NCBI GenBank assembly: GCA_002835545.1
Contig: PIZK01000014.1
Span: 124,001-188,000, forward strand
Source: Alteromonadales bacterium alter-6D02
GTDB taxonomy: Bacteria > Pseudomonadota > Gammaproteobacteria > Enterobacterales > Psychrobiaceae
Reading direction: 5' to 3'
Length of the DNA: 64,000 nucleotides
Below are positions 52,587 through 61,794 of the stretch, one piece after another. Positions within the stretch are counted from its first letter, which is position 1; the number at the start of each line of letters is the position of its first letter. The translations under genes were made by a program, and so were the position numbers. The notes under the pieces are model-generated. The model ran no database searches. It was given only the letters and a program-made list of their open reading frames with translations, and was not told the origin of the DNA.

Positions 52587-54701
52587 GTGGATAGACAGCA
52601 GATAAAGATTTCAGGGATCGTTTTTGTTGGCCAAATGGTATTAATGATTCTCGCTATACTAAGCGCCTATTACTACACTCGTAGCCATGATTTAATTCCC
52701 AAATCGATACTCAAAGTGCCTAGTGTGCATGTCAGTCGAGACGATTTATGGCACATAGCTAAGATTTTTGCCGGTTGTTACTTCATCCAAATTAGTTTGA
52801 GCCTCTTGCACCTGCGCAGCCATGCCTTTGCTTCAACAGCGCGTTTTGCCACAGAGTATATTTATTATTTATGGGCGTATACCACAGCATCGTTATATAT
52901 TTTTATTGCAACAACGATTAATTACGATGCTCAACTAGTAGCAGCAATCGGGCTATTTTCAACCATTCTCTATGCATTAAGCTTGTTAAGCTGGCAGATA
53001 ATATGGTTACAGCAACCGTTTTTTAAAACATTAACACAGGCGATAATCAGTTTATTTAAACGCTTCGCTACGCTCTCAGGCATCCTTGCACTAGCCTATT
53101 TCATTACCCCGTTATTATTAGGTAAAGCCTTTACCTCTGATCGAGACGTCGCTAATAAGATTACCCAATGGCGCATTTGGTTTAACCCCGTTGACTCCAC
53201 GCCTTGGGGGTTTAAAAATGTCGTCCCCCAATTTAAGTTTCATCAACCTGTCATTGCAAAGCCAGCAAACCCATTTAATAACACTCTTTATGTACTCGAA
53301 CGCTTTGGTGGTGTTTACAAAGTCGCGATCGAACACACCAAACAGCCAGAAAAAATATTAGACATTTCGTCATTACTTGGTGAAGTAGAAATTGAAAACG
53401 GCGCTGTCGGGCTCGCTTTTAACCCATTAGATGTTACTAGTGATAATCAGCCCACTCGCGCTTATCTTTATTACACTGACACTCGTAGTGCTAATACACA
53501 GTTTAATCGTTTATCGGTATTTGACTTAACCTTATCGACACAGGATGAGCGCTTAGCCTCTGAGAAAATTATTCTACAACTCGAACGGGTTAATGACGGT
53601 TTTCATAATGGGGGGTCGGTTGAATTCGGTCCTGACGGTTACCTGTACCTAGGATTAGGCGAAGGAGTTCACCCAAAAAAAATCCTCTCCCTTGCTGATA
53701 CTCTGCGCTCGGGGGTAATTCGCATCGATGTCAATCAGCAGTCATCAAACATTGAGCTTGCCACCGAACAACCCAATCATATAATCGCGCAGCATTATCG
53801 TATTCCTGTTGATAATCCGTTCATTGGCAACTCTAAGGTTCGTGATGAATATTGGGCCGTTGGATTGCGCAATCCATTTAGGTTTAGTTTTGACTCAACA
53901 ACCTCACAGTTATGGCTTGGCGACGTAGGTTCTACAGTATGGGAAGAGATTAATCGCATCGAAAAAGGAATGCACTATCAGTTTCCGCATGTTGAAGGCC
54001 TACCTCATGCCGATAGTGAAAGAAATAATCTCGGCTTAGTTGAGCAAAAACCTTTCTACACTTATCAACATACCGCCTACGATCGAGCGGTAATTGGTGG
54101 AGTCATTTATCGAGGGCAGCAATTAAAAACACTAGTAGGACAATATATTTTTGCTGATAATTACTCGGCAAAAATGTTTTCACTCGACCCCAACAACCAG
54201 CAGAGTGAAGTAAGGTTTATTGCCCGCGCCAATCAATATGCTCAACGTGGCATTAGTTCTGTGACTCAATTAAATAATGGCGAAATCCTGATCACTACCC
54301 TTGGTGCCGCTTCTGAACCTTCAGGGCAAGTACTCCAGCTAGTGCCTATAGAACAAGCCAATGTGATTGAAGATACCCCTGATGACACCCCACCAGCAGG
54401 TTACGATGAAAAGATTGTTGCTAGCTTATTTGCGGTAAATTGCGCGCGTTGTCATGGCGTAAAAGGCGATGGTGATGGCCCTGATGCCAAGGCGCTGGGG
54501 GTACCGTTACCGGATTTCACCTCACCGTTGTATCACTTTAAAACCTCGGCTGAAGATATCGAATTAATTATCAATAAAGGTGGTCCAGCGGTCGGCAAGA
54601 GCCCGTTAATGCCACCTTGGGGAGGCTTTTTAAAGCCCCATGAAGTTGAATACTTAGCCATTTATATACAGTCGCTACCGAGTAAGCATCACCACCATTA
54701 G
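52587..54701 (+). CDS. Membrane-anchored PQQ-type sugar dehydrogenase fused to cytochrome c
   Basis: A 704-residue three-part protein. Residues about 8-180 hold five hydrophobic helices. Residues about 220-590 form a six-bladed glucose/sorbosone dehydrogenase propeller (VGLAFNPLD, NDGFHNGGSVEFGPDGYLYL with the family's HNGG, WAVGLRNPFRFSFD, WLGDVGSTVWEEIN). Residues about 605-700 are a cytochrome c with CARCH at 619-623 and likely axial Met675 (LMPPWGG). It should oxidise a sugar or alcohol and pass electrons through its own haem toward the quinone pool or oxidases. Ends in SKHHHH, a natural His run that may bind metal. GTG start with AAGGAT. Substrate unknown; PQQ dependence is inferred from the family. 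Confidence 0.88.
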   Translation: MDRQQIKISGIVFVGQMVLMILAILSAYYYTRSHDLIPKSILKVPSVHVSRDDLWHIAKIFAGCYFIQISLSLLHLRSHAFASTARFATEYIYYLWAYTTASLYIFIATTINYDAQLVAAIGLFSTILYALSLLSWQIIWLQQPFFKTLTQAIISLFKRFATLSGILALAYFITPLLLGKAFTSDRDVANKITQWRIWFNPVDSTPWGFKNVVPQFKFHQPVIAKPANPFNNTLYVLERFGGVYKVAIEHTKQPEKILDISSLLGEVEIENGAVGLAFNPLDVTSDNQPTRAYLYYTDTRSANTQFNRLSVFDLTLSTQDERLASEKIILQLERVNDGFHNGGSVEFGPDGYLYLGLGEGVHPKKILSLADTLRSGVIRIDVNQQSSNIELATEQPNHIIAQHYRIPVDNPFIGNSKVRDEYWAVGLRNPFRFSFDSTTSQLWLGDVGSTVWEEINRIEKGMHYQFPHVEGLPHADSERNNLGLVEQKPFYTYQHTAYDRAVIGGVIYRGQQLKTLVGQYIFADNYSAKMFSLDPNNQQSEVRFIARANQYAQRGISSVTQLNNGEILITTLGAASEPSGQVLQLVPIEQANVIEDTPDDTPPAGYDEKIVASLFAVNCARCHGVKGDGDGPDAKALGVPLPDFTSPLYHFKTSAEDIELIINKGGPAVGKSPLMPPWGGFLKPHEVEYLAIYIQSLPSKHHHH

Positions 54702-54710
54702 CGCTAAAGG

Positions 54711-55056
54711 TATGTCACTGTTAATTATTGCGATTTGTTAATGGCAGCGGATCTTTGATGTGCTAAGGCGAGTTACTGACTAATGTGAGGCTTGCTTGAG
54801 CACACCAGTTACTTTTCTTTTATGAAATACATCCATGTATTTCCCCCTTGGGCAGCTTTGCTGTACAAAATTGTTCCAGACAATTTTGTGCTTCGCCAAA
54901 AAAAGTAATAAAAGATTAAATTGCAGGGAGCAATTTAAGACAGCTTTAGCTGGTCCGTAGGACAAATAACAAGGATGTTATTTGCAAAGGCGACCCGTAA
55001 TTTAATTGCTGATCTTTAAGTGAAAAGCTGTCTTAACGTCACCGATTTTGATGCGC
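54711..55056. repeat. Dispersed intergenic repeat, copy 2 (long form with palindrome chain)
   Basis: Matches copy 1 (29275-29483) at both ends but carries about 140 extra bases in the middle. That insert is a chain of short perfect inverted repeats: AAATACAT/ATGTATTT (54825-54842), ACAAAATTGT/ACAATTTTGT (54865-54889), TAAATTGC/GCAATTTA (54917-54937) and AAATAAC/GTTATTT (54964-54983), plus a GCAGC/GCTG element. It lies 10 bases after the stop of the dehydrogenase gene. The layout resembles mosaic REP/BIME-type elements. No transposase is adjacent. Confidence 0.85.
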
Positions 55057-55352
55057 ATCCATACGCCAAAATCTAAAAATTCGTCCCTGAATTTTTCTCC
55101 TAACAGCTCTCCCCTTAAAGGCAATTAATACCGGGGCATACCTCATACCAAAGAGTAACCCACCATGCTTAACACATTGAATTTGAATCAATAAACACAT
55201 GTGAAACAGTTGACTGCGATAAAGCCGCGCTAAAGGGGTAATGCAATAACACAATTAATAGCAAAACGACAAACTGACTAAGACGTTTTGCTATTGTATC
55301 TGCCTGATAATTTTAATAATCTGTTTGGTCGGCTAATTATCTAGTACTGTGT
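55057..55352. other. Intergenic region upstream of azlC
   Basis: About 296 bases. A leftward 71-codon frame crosses it and ends inside the repeat, but it lacks a ribosome site and family resemblance, so I leave it uncalled. The azlC promoter must lie here; no clear motif was identified. Confidence 0.4.
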
Positions 55353-56054
55353 ATGAAAGACTCACCCAAACAGCTATTTTTTAAAGGCGTATTCGATGCG
55401 CTGCCACTGATTGTTGGCGGCGTTCCTTTTGGAATCATTTTTGGCACCCTAGCACTCAATGCTGGACTTGATGGTTGGCAAACAATGGGGTTATCAAGTA
55501 TCGTCTTTGCTGGCTCAGCCCAATTTGTCGCGGTAGGAATGCTAGCAGCGGGTACGTCGATCGGTTTTATTGTTGGCGCGACTCTGATTGTTAATTTACG
55601 TCACCTTATCTATGCGGCCAGCATGCTGCCTTACGTCAAGCATCTGCCACAGCGCTGGCGTATTCCATTGGGCTTTTTACTCATTGACGAAGTGTTTGCC
55701 GCCACTTACCCTCGCCATCTTGATAACCCTGACTCGGCGAATAATCATTGGCATTATTTAGGTGTTGGTGTGGCTTTTTATGTCAGCTGGAATCTGGCGA
55801 CCTTAGTGGGCTTATTCTTTGGCAGTAACATTGAAGGCATTGGTGAGTGGGGCCTAGACTTTGCAATGTCCGCAACCTTTATCGGTATGGTGATGCCTCA
55901 CTTAATTAATCGACCAATGATTATCGCGGTGTTGGTCAGTGGAGCATTAGCCGTCGTATGTTATGACTTACCGCATAAACTCGGTCTGGTTATCGCTTCA
56001 GTCGTTGGCATGGCTACTGGCTATATACTTGAACAACAAATGAAGGAACAGTAA
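55353..56054 (+). CDS. azlC: Branched-chain amino acid exporter, large subunit AzlC
   Basis: A 233-residue inner-membrane protein of the AzlC/YgaZ family. With AzlD it exports valine and related branched-chain amino acids. The N-terminal motif PLIVGGVPFGIIFGTLALNAGL and the following SIVFAGSAQFVAVGML are the family signature; further helices include LIVNLRHLIYAASMLPY. The length is typical. The stop and the azlD start share a base (TAATG), so translation is coupled. There is no Lrp-type regulator gene next to it. Confidence 0.93.
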   Translation: MKDSPKQLFFKGVFDALPLIVGGVPFGIIFGTLALNAGLDGWQTMGLSSIVFAGSAQFVAVGMLAAGTSIGFIVGATLIVNLRHLIYAASMLPYVKHLPQRWRIPLGFLLIDEVFAATYPRHLDNPDSANNHWHYLGVGVAFYVSWNLATLVGLFFGSNIEGIGEWGLDFAMSATFIGMVMPHLINRPMIIAVLVSGALAVVCYDLPHKLGLVIASVVGMATGYILEQQMKEQ

Positions 56055-56371
56055 TGAATATTTGGCTACTCATTGCGTTAATGGCACTAGTGACTTTCAG
56101 CATCCGTTATGCGTTATATGCCAGAGCGAACGCGATTAGCTTACCACCCAAGTTAGAGCGAGCACTAAAATTTAGCGCCCCCTGCGTGTTAACCGCAATT
56201 TGGGTTCCTGCGGTCTTAATGCCACAAGGCGAGCTGGCGTTATCACTAGATAACCCTTATTTAATTGGTGGCGCTGTTGCCGTTGTCATTGGCTTATGGA
56301 AAAAAAATATTCTCTTGACCATTGTGCTCAGTATGCTGACCTTCTTCAGCTATAAAGCACTAATGTTGTAA
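56054..56371 (+). CDS. azlD: Branched-chain amino acid exporter, small subunit AzlD
   Basis: A 105-residue membrane protein with about three to four hydrophobic helices, the AzlD/YgaH partner of AzlC. Family features: TFSIRYALYARANAISLPPKL near the N-terminus and a following FSAPCVLTAIWVPAVLMP segment. Its start overlaps the azlC stop by one base. Both proteins are needed for transport. A weak hairpin follows. Confidence 0.92.
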   Translation: MNIWLLIALMALVTFSIRYALYARANAISLPPKLERALKFSAPCVLTAIWVPAVLMPQGELALSLDNPYLIGGAVAVVIGLWKKNILLTIVLSMLTFFSYKALML

Positions 56372-56383
56372 AAATACATAATT

Positions 56384-56417
56384 AATACCGCAAGATAACA
56401 ACAAGCTGGTATTTTTT
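56384..56417 (+). terminator. Weak terminator after azlD
   Basis: AATACC/GGTATT stem with additional GC/GC pairing and a long loop, followed by a T-run. The stem is short, so read-through into purH is possible. Confidence 0.45.
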
Positions 56418-56438
56418 CGTCATAAATACGAATTTTTT

Positions 56439-56454
56439 TGCCACTTAGATCACA
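56439..56454 (+). promoter_or_regulatory. CRP-like site upstream of purH
   Basis: TGCCA-N6-TCACA inside TTTTTGCCACTTAGATCACATTTT-like context; eight of ten core positions fit the TGTGA-N6-TCACA consensus and the right half is perfect. It lies about 145 bases before purH, near a TAAAAT -10-like element (56463-56468). No convincing PurR box was found here. Low confidence. Confidence 0.3.
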
Positions 56455-56598
56455 TTTTCTTGTAAAATAGACACCGATTTTTTTGGCGTTTAGCCAGAAA
56501 CACACTATTCCTAAAAATTATTACCTAATCCAATTCTTTAATGATTTGAATTTATTAATAATTTTTAACTTACTTTGACTAATGAGGCTTCATAAAAC

Positions 56599-58185
56599 AT
56601 GTCAGCATCAAGACCTATCAAACGCGCTTTATTAAGCGTTTCAGATAAAAACGGTATCGTAGAGTTCGCTCAAGCATTAAGCGCAAAAGGTGTAGAAATT
56701 CTTTCTACTGGCGGTACTGCCAAATTGCTGGAAGCTAATGGCATTAAAACCATCGAAGTTTCAGATTACACTGGCCACCCAGAAATCATGGACGGTCGTG
56801 TAAAAACATTACACCCTAAAGTACATGGCGGCATCTTAGCTCGTCGCGGTGTTGATGAAGCAGTAATGAGCGAAAACAACATCAACCCTATCGATATGGT
56901 TGTTGTTAATTTATATCCATTTGCTGACACTGTAGCAAAAGAAGGTTGTTCATTAGAAGATGCGATTGAAAACATCGATATCGGTGGCCCAACCATGGTT
57001 CGTTCTACAGCGAAAAACCATAAAGACACCACCATCATCGTTAACGCATCAGATTACGATCGTGTTATCGCTGAAATGAATGAAAATGACGGTGCAACAA
57101 CGTACCAAACACGTTTTGATTTAGCGATTGCCGCCTTTGAGCACACAGCCGCTTACGATGGCATGATTGCAAACTACTTCGGTACTATGGTGCCTTCACA
57201 CCGTGAAGAAAGCAGCGAAGAGTCAAAATTCGCTCGTACATTCAACACGCAGTTAGTTAAACAACAAGATTTACGCTACGGTGAAAACAGCCACCAGCAA
57301 GCGGCGTTTTATGTTGAAGCGAACCCAGGTGAAGCATCTGTTTCTACTGCTAAGCAACTTCAAGGTAAAGCCTTATCATTTAACAACATCGCTGACACGG
57401 ATGCGGCACTTGAATGTGTTAAAGAGTTCGCAGAACCAGCTTGTGTTATCGTTAAACACGCTAACCCATGTGGCGTTGCAATCGACGACAACATTCTTGG
57501 GGCTTACGATCGCGCCTTTAAAACTGACCCAACGTCAGCTTTCGGTGGCATCATTGCCTTTAACCGCGAATTAGACGCAACGACTGCTGAAGCTATCGTT
57601 TCTCGTCAATTTGTTGAAGTTATCATTGCGCCAAGCATCACTGACGAAGCACAGAAGATCGTTGCAGAAAAGAAAAACGTTCGCCTTTTAGAGTGTGGTG
57701 AGTTCTCAGACAAAGCGGCTGGTTACGACTACAAACGCGTTAACGGCGGCATGTTAGTTCAGGATAAAGATTTAGGCATGGTTGGTTTGGACGACCTAAA
57801 AATCGTTTCTAAACGTCAACCAAGCGAGCAAGAGCTAAAAGACTTAATGTTCTGCTGGAAAGTGGCTAAGTTCGTTAAATCAAACGCTATCGTTTATGCA
57901 CGTGACGGTATGACTGTGGGTGTTGGTGCAGGCCAAATGAGCCGTGTTTACTCGGCTAAAATTGCAGGTATCAAAGCAGCAGATGAAGGGTTAGTGGTTC
58001 CAGGTAGCGTTATGGCTTCTGATGCGTTCTTCCCATTCCGTGACGGTATCGACGCAGCCGCGGCCGCTGGCATTAGCTGTGTCATTCAACCAGGTGGTTC
58101 GATTCGTGATGAAGAAATCATCGCGGCAGCGGATGAGCACAACATGACAATGATCTTCACTGGCATGCGTCACTTCAAACACTAA
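56599..58185 (+). CDS. purH: Bifunctional AICAR transformylase/IMP cyclohydrolase PurH
   Basis: A 528-residue enzyme for the last two steps of IMP synthesis. The N-terminal cyclohydrolase (MGS-like, residues 1-200) has [24 protein letters not shown] and [13 protein letters not shown]. The C-terminal transformylase has [28 protein letters not shown] (catalytic Lys-His) and [11 protein letters not shown]. The length matches E. coli PurH (529). It is followed by purD on the same strand as in most gammaproteobacteria, but a strong terminator lies between them. Codon usage is that of a highly expressed gene. Confidence 0.98.
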   Translation: MSASRPIKRALLSVSDKNGIVEFAQALSAKGVEILSTGGTAKLLEANGIKTIEVSDYTGHPEIMDGRVKTLHPKVHGGILARRGVDEAVMSENNINPIDMVVVNLYPFADTVAKEGCSLEDAIENIDIGGPTMVRSTAKNHKDTTIIVNASDYDRVIAEMNENDGATTYQTRFDLAIAAFEHTAAYDGMIANYFGTMVPSHREESSEESKFARTFNTQLVKQQDLRYGENSHQQAAFYVEANPGEASVSTAKQLQGKALSFNNIADTDAALECVKEFAEPACVIVKHANPCGVAIDDNILGAYDRAFKTDPTSAFGGIIAFNRELDATTAEAIVSRQFVEVIIAPSITDEAQKIVAEKKNVRLLECGEFSDKAAGYDYKRVNGGMLVQDKDLGMVGLDDLKIVSKRQPSEQELKDLMFCWKVAKFVKSNAIVYARDGMTVGVGAGQMSRVYSAKIAGIKAADEGLVVPGSVMASDAFFPFRDGIDAAAAAGISCVIQPGGSIRDEEIIAAADEHNMTMIFTGMRHFKH

Positions 58186-58209
58186 TTTAACGTTATCGAT
58201 TAGTTAAAG

Positions 58210-58256
58210 CTGGTGCTTAGTTAACTCACTGTTGAGTAACTAAGCATCAGTTTTTT
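58210..58256 (+). terminator. Strong intrinsic terminator between purH and purD
   Basis: The left arm 58210-58228 pairs with 58233-58250 over about 17 bp with one G-T pair and one bulged A, loop CTGT, then six T. It implies that purD is made at a reduced level from the purH promoter or has its own promoter in the remaining 37 bases. Confidence 0.9.
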
Positions 58257-58293
58257 GCCAATTGATGCCACTTAATTTTATTAAGGATTTCCC

Positions 58294-59577
58294 ATGAATG
58301 TATTAATTATTGGTAGCGGCGGTCGTGAGCATGCATTGGCATGGAAAGTAGCCCAAGCTGAAAAAGTAGCTAAAGTATTTGTAGCTCCTGGCAATGCAGG
58401 CACGACTTTAGAAGACAAGCTAGAAAATGTTGCTATTGATGTTAACGACATCGAAGGCTTAATCGCTTTTGCTAAAGCTAATGACGTTAGCATGACGATT
58501 GTTGGCCCAGAAGCACCATTAGTGATCGGTGTGGTTGACGCTTTTGAAGCCGCTGGCCTTAACTGTTTTGGCCCTCGCCAAGCAGCAGCGCAATTAGAAG
58601 GCTCAAAAGCCTTCACTAAAGATTTCTTAGATCGTCAAAACATTCCAACAGCTTGGTACCAAAACTTCACTGAAATTGAGCCAGCATTAGCTTACGTTCG
58701 TGAAAAAGGTGCACCAATCGTGGTTAAAGCTGACGGCTTAGCGGCTGGTAAAGGCGTTATCGTTGCGATGACCCTTGAAGAGGCGGAAGATGCGATTAAG
58801 GACATGCTAGCTGGCAACGCATTTGGCGAAGCGGGCAGCCGTGTCGTTATCGAAGAGTTCTTAGACGGTGAAGAAGCTTCATTTATCGTGATGGTTGATG
58901 GCGACAACGTCTTACCAATGGCAACGAGCCAAGATCATAAACGTGTAGGTAACGGCGATACAGGCCCTAATACAGGTGGTATGGGTGCATATTCACCAGC
59001 GCCAGTAGTGACTCAAGAAATTCATGATCGCATCATGAACGAAGTCATTTACCCAACGGTAAACGGCATGAAAGCAGAAGGTAACACCTACACTGGTTTC
59101 CTATACGCTGGTCTTATGATCATGAGCGATGGCACACCGAAGGTTATCGAATTCAACTGTCGTTTCGGTGATCCTGAAACACAACCTATCATGATGCGTT
59201 TACAATCTGATTTAGTTGAATTAGTTGAAGCCTCTTTTGCTAAGAAACTAGACACGGTTGAAGCGAAGTTTGACTCTCGTGCCGCTGTAGGGGTAGTACT
59301 TGCGGCTGGCGGTTACCCAGCAAGTTACCCGAAAGGTGATGTGATCACAGGAATTGCACCAGCCACGAGCGACGCTAAAGTATTCCACGCCGGCACTAAG
59401 ATGCAAGGTGATGATATCGTGACTGCTGGTGGTCGTGTGCTATGTGCTACAGCTTTAGGCGAAACAGTGACAGCGGCTCAAGAGCGCGCTTATGAACTAA
59501 CTAAACAAATTAGCTGGGATAAAGCGTTCTACCGTACAGATATCGCTTACCGTGCGATTGAGCGCGAACAAAGCTAA
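58294..59577 (+). CDS. purD: Phosphoribosylamine--glycine ligase PurD
   Basis: A 427-residue ATP-grasp ligase that makes glycinamide ribonucleotide, step two of purine synthesis. Motifs: MNVLIIGSGGREHALAWK at the N-terminus, PIVVKADGLAAGKGVIVA (ATP-binding loop), QDHKRVGNGDTGPNTGGMGAY, and the metal/ATP site VIEFNCRFGDPETQ. The length and start are those of the family. It is downstream of purH behind a terminator and is closed by its own terminator at 59629. Confidence 0.98.
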   Translation: MNVLIIGSGGREHALAWKVAQAEKVAKVFVAPGNAGTTLEDKLENVAIDVNDIEGLIAFAKANDVSMTIVGPEAPLVIGVVDAFEAAGLNCFGPRQAAAQLEGSKAFTKDFLDRQNIPTAWYQNFTEIEPALAYVREKGAPIVVKADGLAAGKGVIVAMTLEEAEDAIKDMLAGNAFGEAGSRVVIEEFLDGEEASFIVMVDGDNVLPMATSQDHKRVGNGDTGPNTGGMGAYSPAPVVTQEIHDRIMNEVIYPTVNGMKAEGNTYTGFLYAGLMIMSDGTPKVIEFNCRFGDPETQPIMMRLQSDLVELVEASFAKKLDTVEAKFDSRAAVGVVLAAGGYPASYPKGDVITGIAPATSDAKVFHAGTKMQGDDIVTAGGRVLCATALGETVTAAQERAYELTKQISWDKAFYRTDIAYRAIEREQS

Positions 59578-59628
59578 CTTAAACTCTTTACATAGCTCTG
59601 CGATGCAGAGTGCAGTATCTGGTTATGC

Positions 59629-59685
59629 AAAAGCCACTAAACTTAAGCAACGTAAAGTACTTGGTTTAGTGGCTTTTTTGTTTTA
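59629..59685 (+). terminator. Intrinsic terminator after purD
   Basis: AAAAGCCACTAAAC (59629-59642) pairs with 59664-59677 in a perfect 14-bp stem with a 21-base loop, then a T-rich run. It ends the pur transcript. Confidence 0.92.
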
Positions 59686-59766
59686 ACCCCTATTAGATTA
59701 CTCAAGATACGTATACATAATAACGCCCTCTAGACCGTCATACCGGCATGCCTTTAGTCGGTATAT

Positions 59767-60870
59767 TTATTTCGCACTCAATCTAATGATCTCACCATCA
59801 TCAGTCGCAATAATTAATCGCCCTCGAGGATCACTAATCACATTGCGAATACGCTGCTCTTGTGCAAGTAAGTAACGGCGCTCTTTAGATATTCGGCCAT
59901 TTTTAATTTTAATATGGTTTAGGTGCGTTAGCTTAAGTGCCCCAGCAAATAAATCCCCTTGCCATTGCTTGAACTCTTCACCTTGATAAAGTAGTAAGCT
60001 CGAAGGGGCAATGGATGGGGAATACACTTTAAGCGGAGTTTCAATACCCGTTCTGACCTTGCTTTCTCCAACGCGTAATGGCCCCCAATATTCTTTACCG
60101 TGAGACGTCACTGGCCAGCCGTAGTTTTTCCCAGGGTTAATCAAATTAATTTCATCCCCCCCTCGCGGACCATGCTCAATAGCCCATAGCCGATTCGTGT
60201 TAACATCAAAGGCAAGCCCCTGAGGGTTACGGTGTCCATAACTATAAATCTCTGGCAGTACATCCTCACGCCCGATAAAAGGATTATCTTGCGGCACGCT
60301 ACCGTCGAGGGTTAATCGTAATATACTGCCAGCATGAGTCATTAAGTCCTGCCCATTAGGACGAACACCTCGGTCACCAACAGAGAAAAAAACATGCCCT
60401 TTATTATCAAAAGTAATCCGCGAGCCATAATGTCTGGATGTGTCACTGCGCGATTGAGTAACTAATATATCTTGCCACTGTGACAAAGCCGAACCTGTAA
60501 GCTTCGCTCTTGCCAACGTTGTTGCACCTTGGTTATTCACTGGCTTTGAATAAGTAAAGTAAAGCCAGCCACTCTGCTGATAATCAGGTGAAAGCTTCAC
60601 ATCAAGCAAACCGCCCTGCCCCCTTGCCATCACTTCTGGCAATCCAGTTACAGGTTGTTGCACACCGGTATTTACATTAACGATGACTGCGTTTCCTTGA
60701 CGCAACGTTACTAAGAGCTGTCTTTCATTAAGCAGCACCATCCCCCAGGGAATAGCATTAACATCAGTTATCACGTCAGTTTTGATCTGATCTTTTGGCT
60801 CTGCAGAGAGCGATAAACTCGTTAGTACCTGACTAGCTATTAACCACAAGATTATATGACTCAACTTCAT
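59767..60870 (-). CDS. Soluble PQQ-dependent aldose sugar dehydrogenase (YliI-like)
   Basis: A 367-residue exported propeller enzyme of the glucose/sorbosone dehydrogenase family, closest in layout to E. coli YliI. The signal peptide ends near SLSAE (residue 23). Motifs: IPWGMVLLNERQLLVTLRQG in the first blade, RGQGGLLDVKLSPDY, the catalytic His region SRHYGSRITFD, SYGHRNPQGLAFD and EHGPRGGDEINLI, which bind PQQ and calcium in the family. It oxidises aldoses in the periplasm. This is the second PQQ-type dehydrogenase in the window, the other being the cytochrome c fusion at 52587. No pqq biosynthesis genes are seen, so PQQ may be scavenged. The gene is isolated and convergent with purD. Confidence 0.92.
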   Translation of the reverse strand: MKLSHIILWLIASQVLTSLSLSAEPKDQIKTDVITDVNAIPWGMVLLNERQLLVTLRQGNAVIVNVNTGVQQPVTGLPEVMARGQGGLLDVKLSPDYQQSGWLYFTYSKPVNNQGATTLARAKLTGSALSQWQDILVTQSRSDTSRHYGSRITFDNKGHVFFSVGDRGVRPNGQDLMTHAGSILRLTLDGSVPQDNPFIGREDVLPEIYSYGHRNPQGLAFDVNTNRLWAIEHGPRGGDEINLINPGKNYGWPVTSHGKEYWGPLRVGESKVRTGIETPLKVYSPSIAPSSLLLYQGEEFKQWQGDLFAGALKLTHLNHIKIKNGRISKERRYLLAQEQRIRNVISDPRGRLIIATDDGEIIRLSAK

Positions 60871-61056
60871 TGTTTATCCTTAAAATAGTTGCGAATAAGT
60901 AGGCCTAAGTATGAATTGATTGCTTCTTTAGTTGGCCTCTCTCTCTACTTTACTCTTAATCTGTTTAAGATCAAAAAATCAGCAGCAAGATATTGCTAGT
61001 GTTGTTTAATTAAGCATGTCAATTAATCACTTTTTTGCAAGTAAAAGGACGACTCA

Positions 61057-61794
61057 TTGGGCGATACATTAAAAAAATTACTCACCTTTTTAATTGGTAG
61101 CATTCGAGATTTAGCCCCGATTATAGCGGTGGTATTGTTTTTCCAATTAGTGGTGTTGCAACAGCCGTTACCCAATGTGGGTCAGCTATTGTTAGGCGTA
61201 GTTTTCGTGCTACTTGGCTTAACTTTTTTTATTCATGGACTTGAGCAAGGTCTCTTCCCCATTGGCGAGTCGATGGCTCATGCCTTTGCCAAAAAAGGCA
61301 GCGTACCTTGGTTGTTGACCTTTGCATTTGCTTTAGGTTTTGGCACAACTGTCGCTGAACCTGCATTAATAGCAGTTGCAGCGGAGGCCGCTAAGGTCGC
61401 TGCCGATGGTCAACTCATTGGCTCAAGTGAAGAGGCGATGGCAAGTTATGCCAATGGTTTACGTATGAGTGTTGCGCTTAGTGTTGGTATTGCGATCTTG
61501 CTAGGCGTATTAAGGATCCTCAAAGGTTGGCCATTACAGTGGTTTATCATTGGGGGCTATATCTTAGTAGTTATTATGACGGGCTTTGCACCTGAAGCGA
61601 TCATTGGCATTGCCTATGACTCTGGCGGTGTCACCACATCAACTATCACGGTCCCTTTAGTGACAGCTCTAGGCGTTGGCTTAGCATCATCGATTAAAGG
61701 ACGCAATCCAATGATTGATGGCTTTGGTTTAATCGCATTTGCATCACTCACACCAATGATTTTTGTAATGGCGTACGGGATGATCACTTTATGA
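61057..61794 (+). CDS. DUF1538 membrane protein, first subunit (UmpA-like)
   Basis: A 245-residue integral membrane protein with about seven hydrophobic helices. Two strongly conserved blocks stand out: [15 protein letters not shown] in the third helix region and [15 protein letters not shown], followed by [16 protein letters not shown]. Both recur in the next gene, so the two are paralogous halves of one transporter. A DUF1538 pair from Halomonas (UmpA/UmpB) has, to my knowledge, been reported as a two-subunit sodium (potassium)/proton antiporter. The start is TTG at 61057 with AAAAGGA eight bases upstream. It overlaps the next gene by 4 bases (ATGA), indicating a fixed subunit ratio. Confidence 0.88.
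   Translation: MGDTLKKLLTFLIGSIRDLAPIIAVVLFFQLVVLQQPLPNVGQLLLGVVFVLLGLTFFIHGLEQGLFPIGESMAHAFAKKGSVPWLLTFAFALGFGTTVAEPALIAVAAEAAKVAADGQLIGSSEEAMASYANGLRMSVALSVGIAILLGVLRILKGWPLQWFIIGGYILVVIMTGFAPEAIIGIAYDSGGVTTSTITVPLVTALGVGLASSIKGRNPMIDGFGLIAFASLTPMIFVMAYGMITL

Noticed and set aside
50460-52590. Cobalamin riboswitch for the BtuB-sized receptor
   Set aside because: The 127-base upstream region is too short and lacks the B12-box pattern.
54780-54965. Leftward 61-residue ORF within repeat copy 2
   Set aside because: Entirely inside the palindrome chain and not open in copy 1.
55039-55254. Leftward 71-residue ORF ending in the repeat
   Set aside because: No ribosome site, no recognised family, and its end is made by the repeat edge; probably a chance frame.
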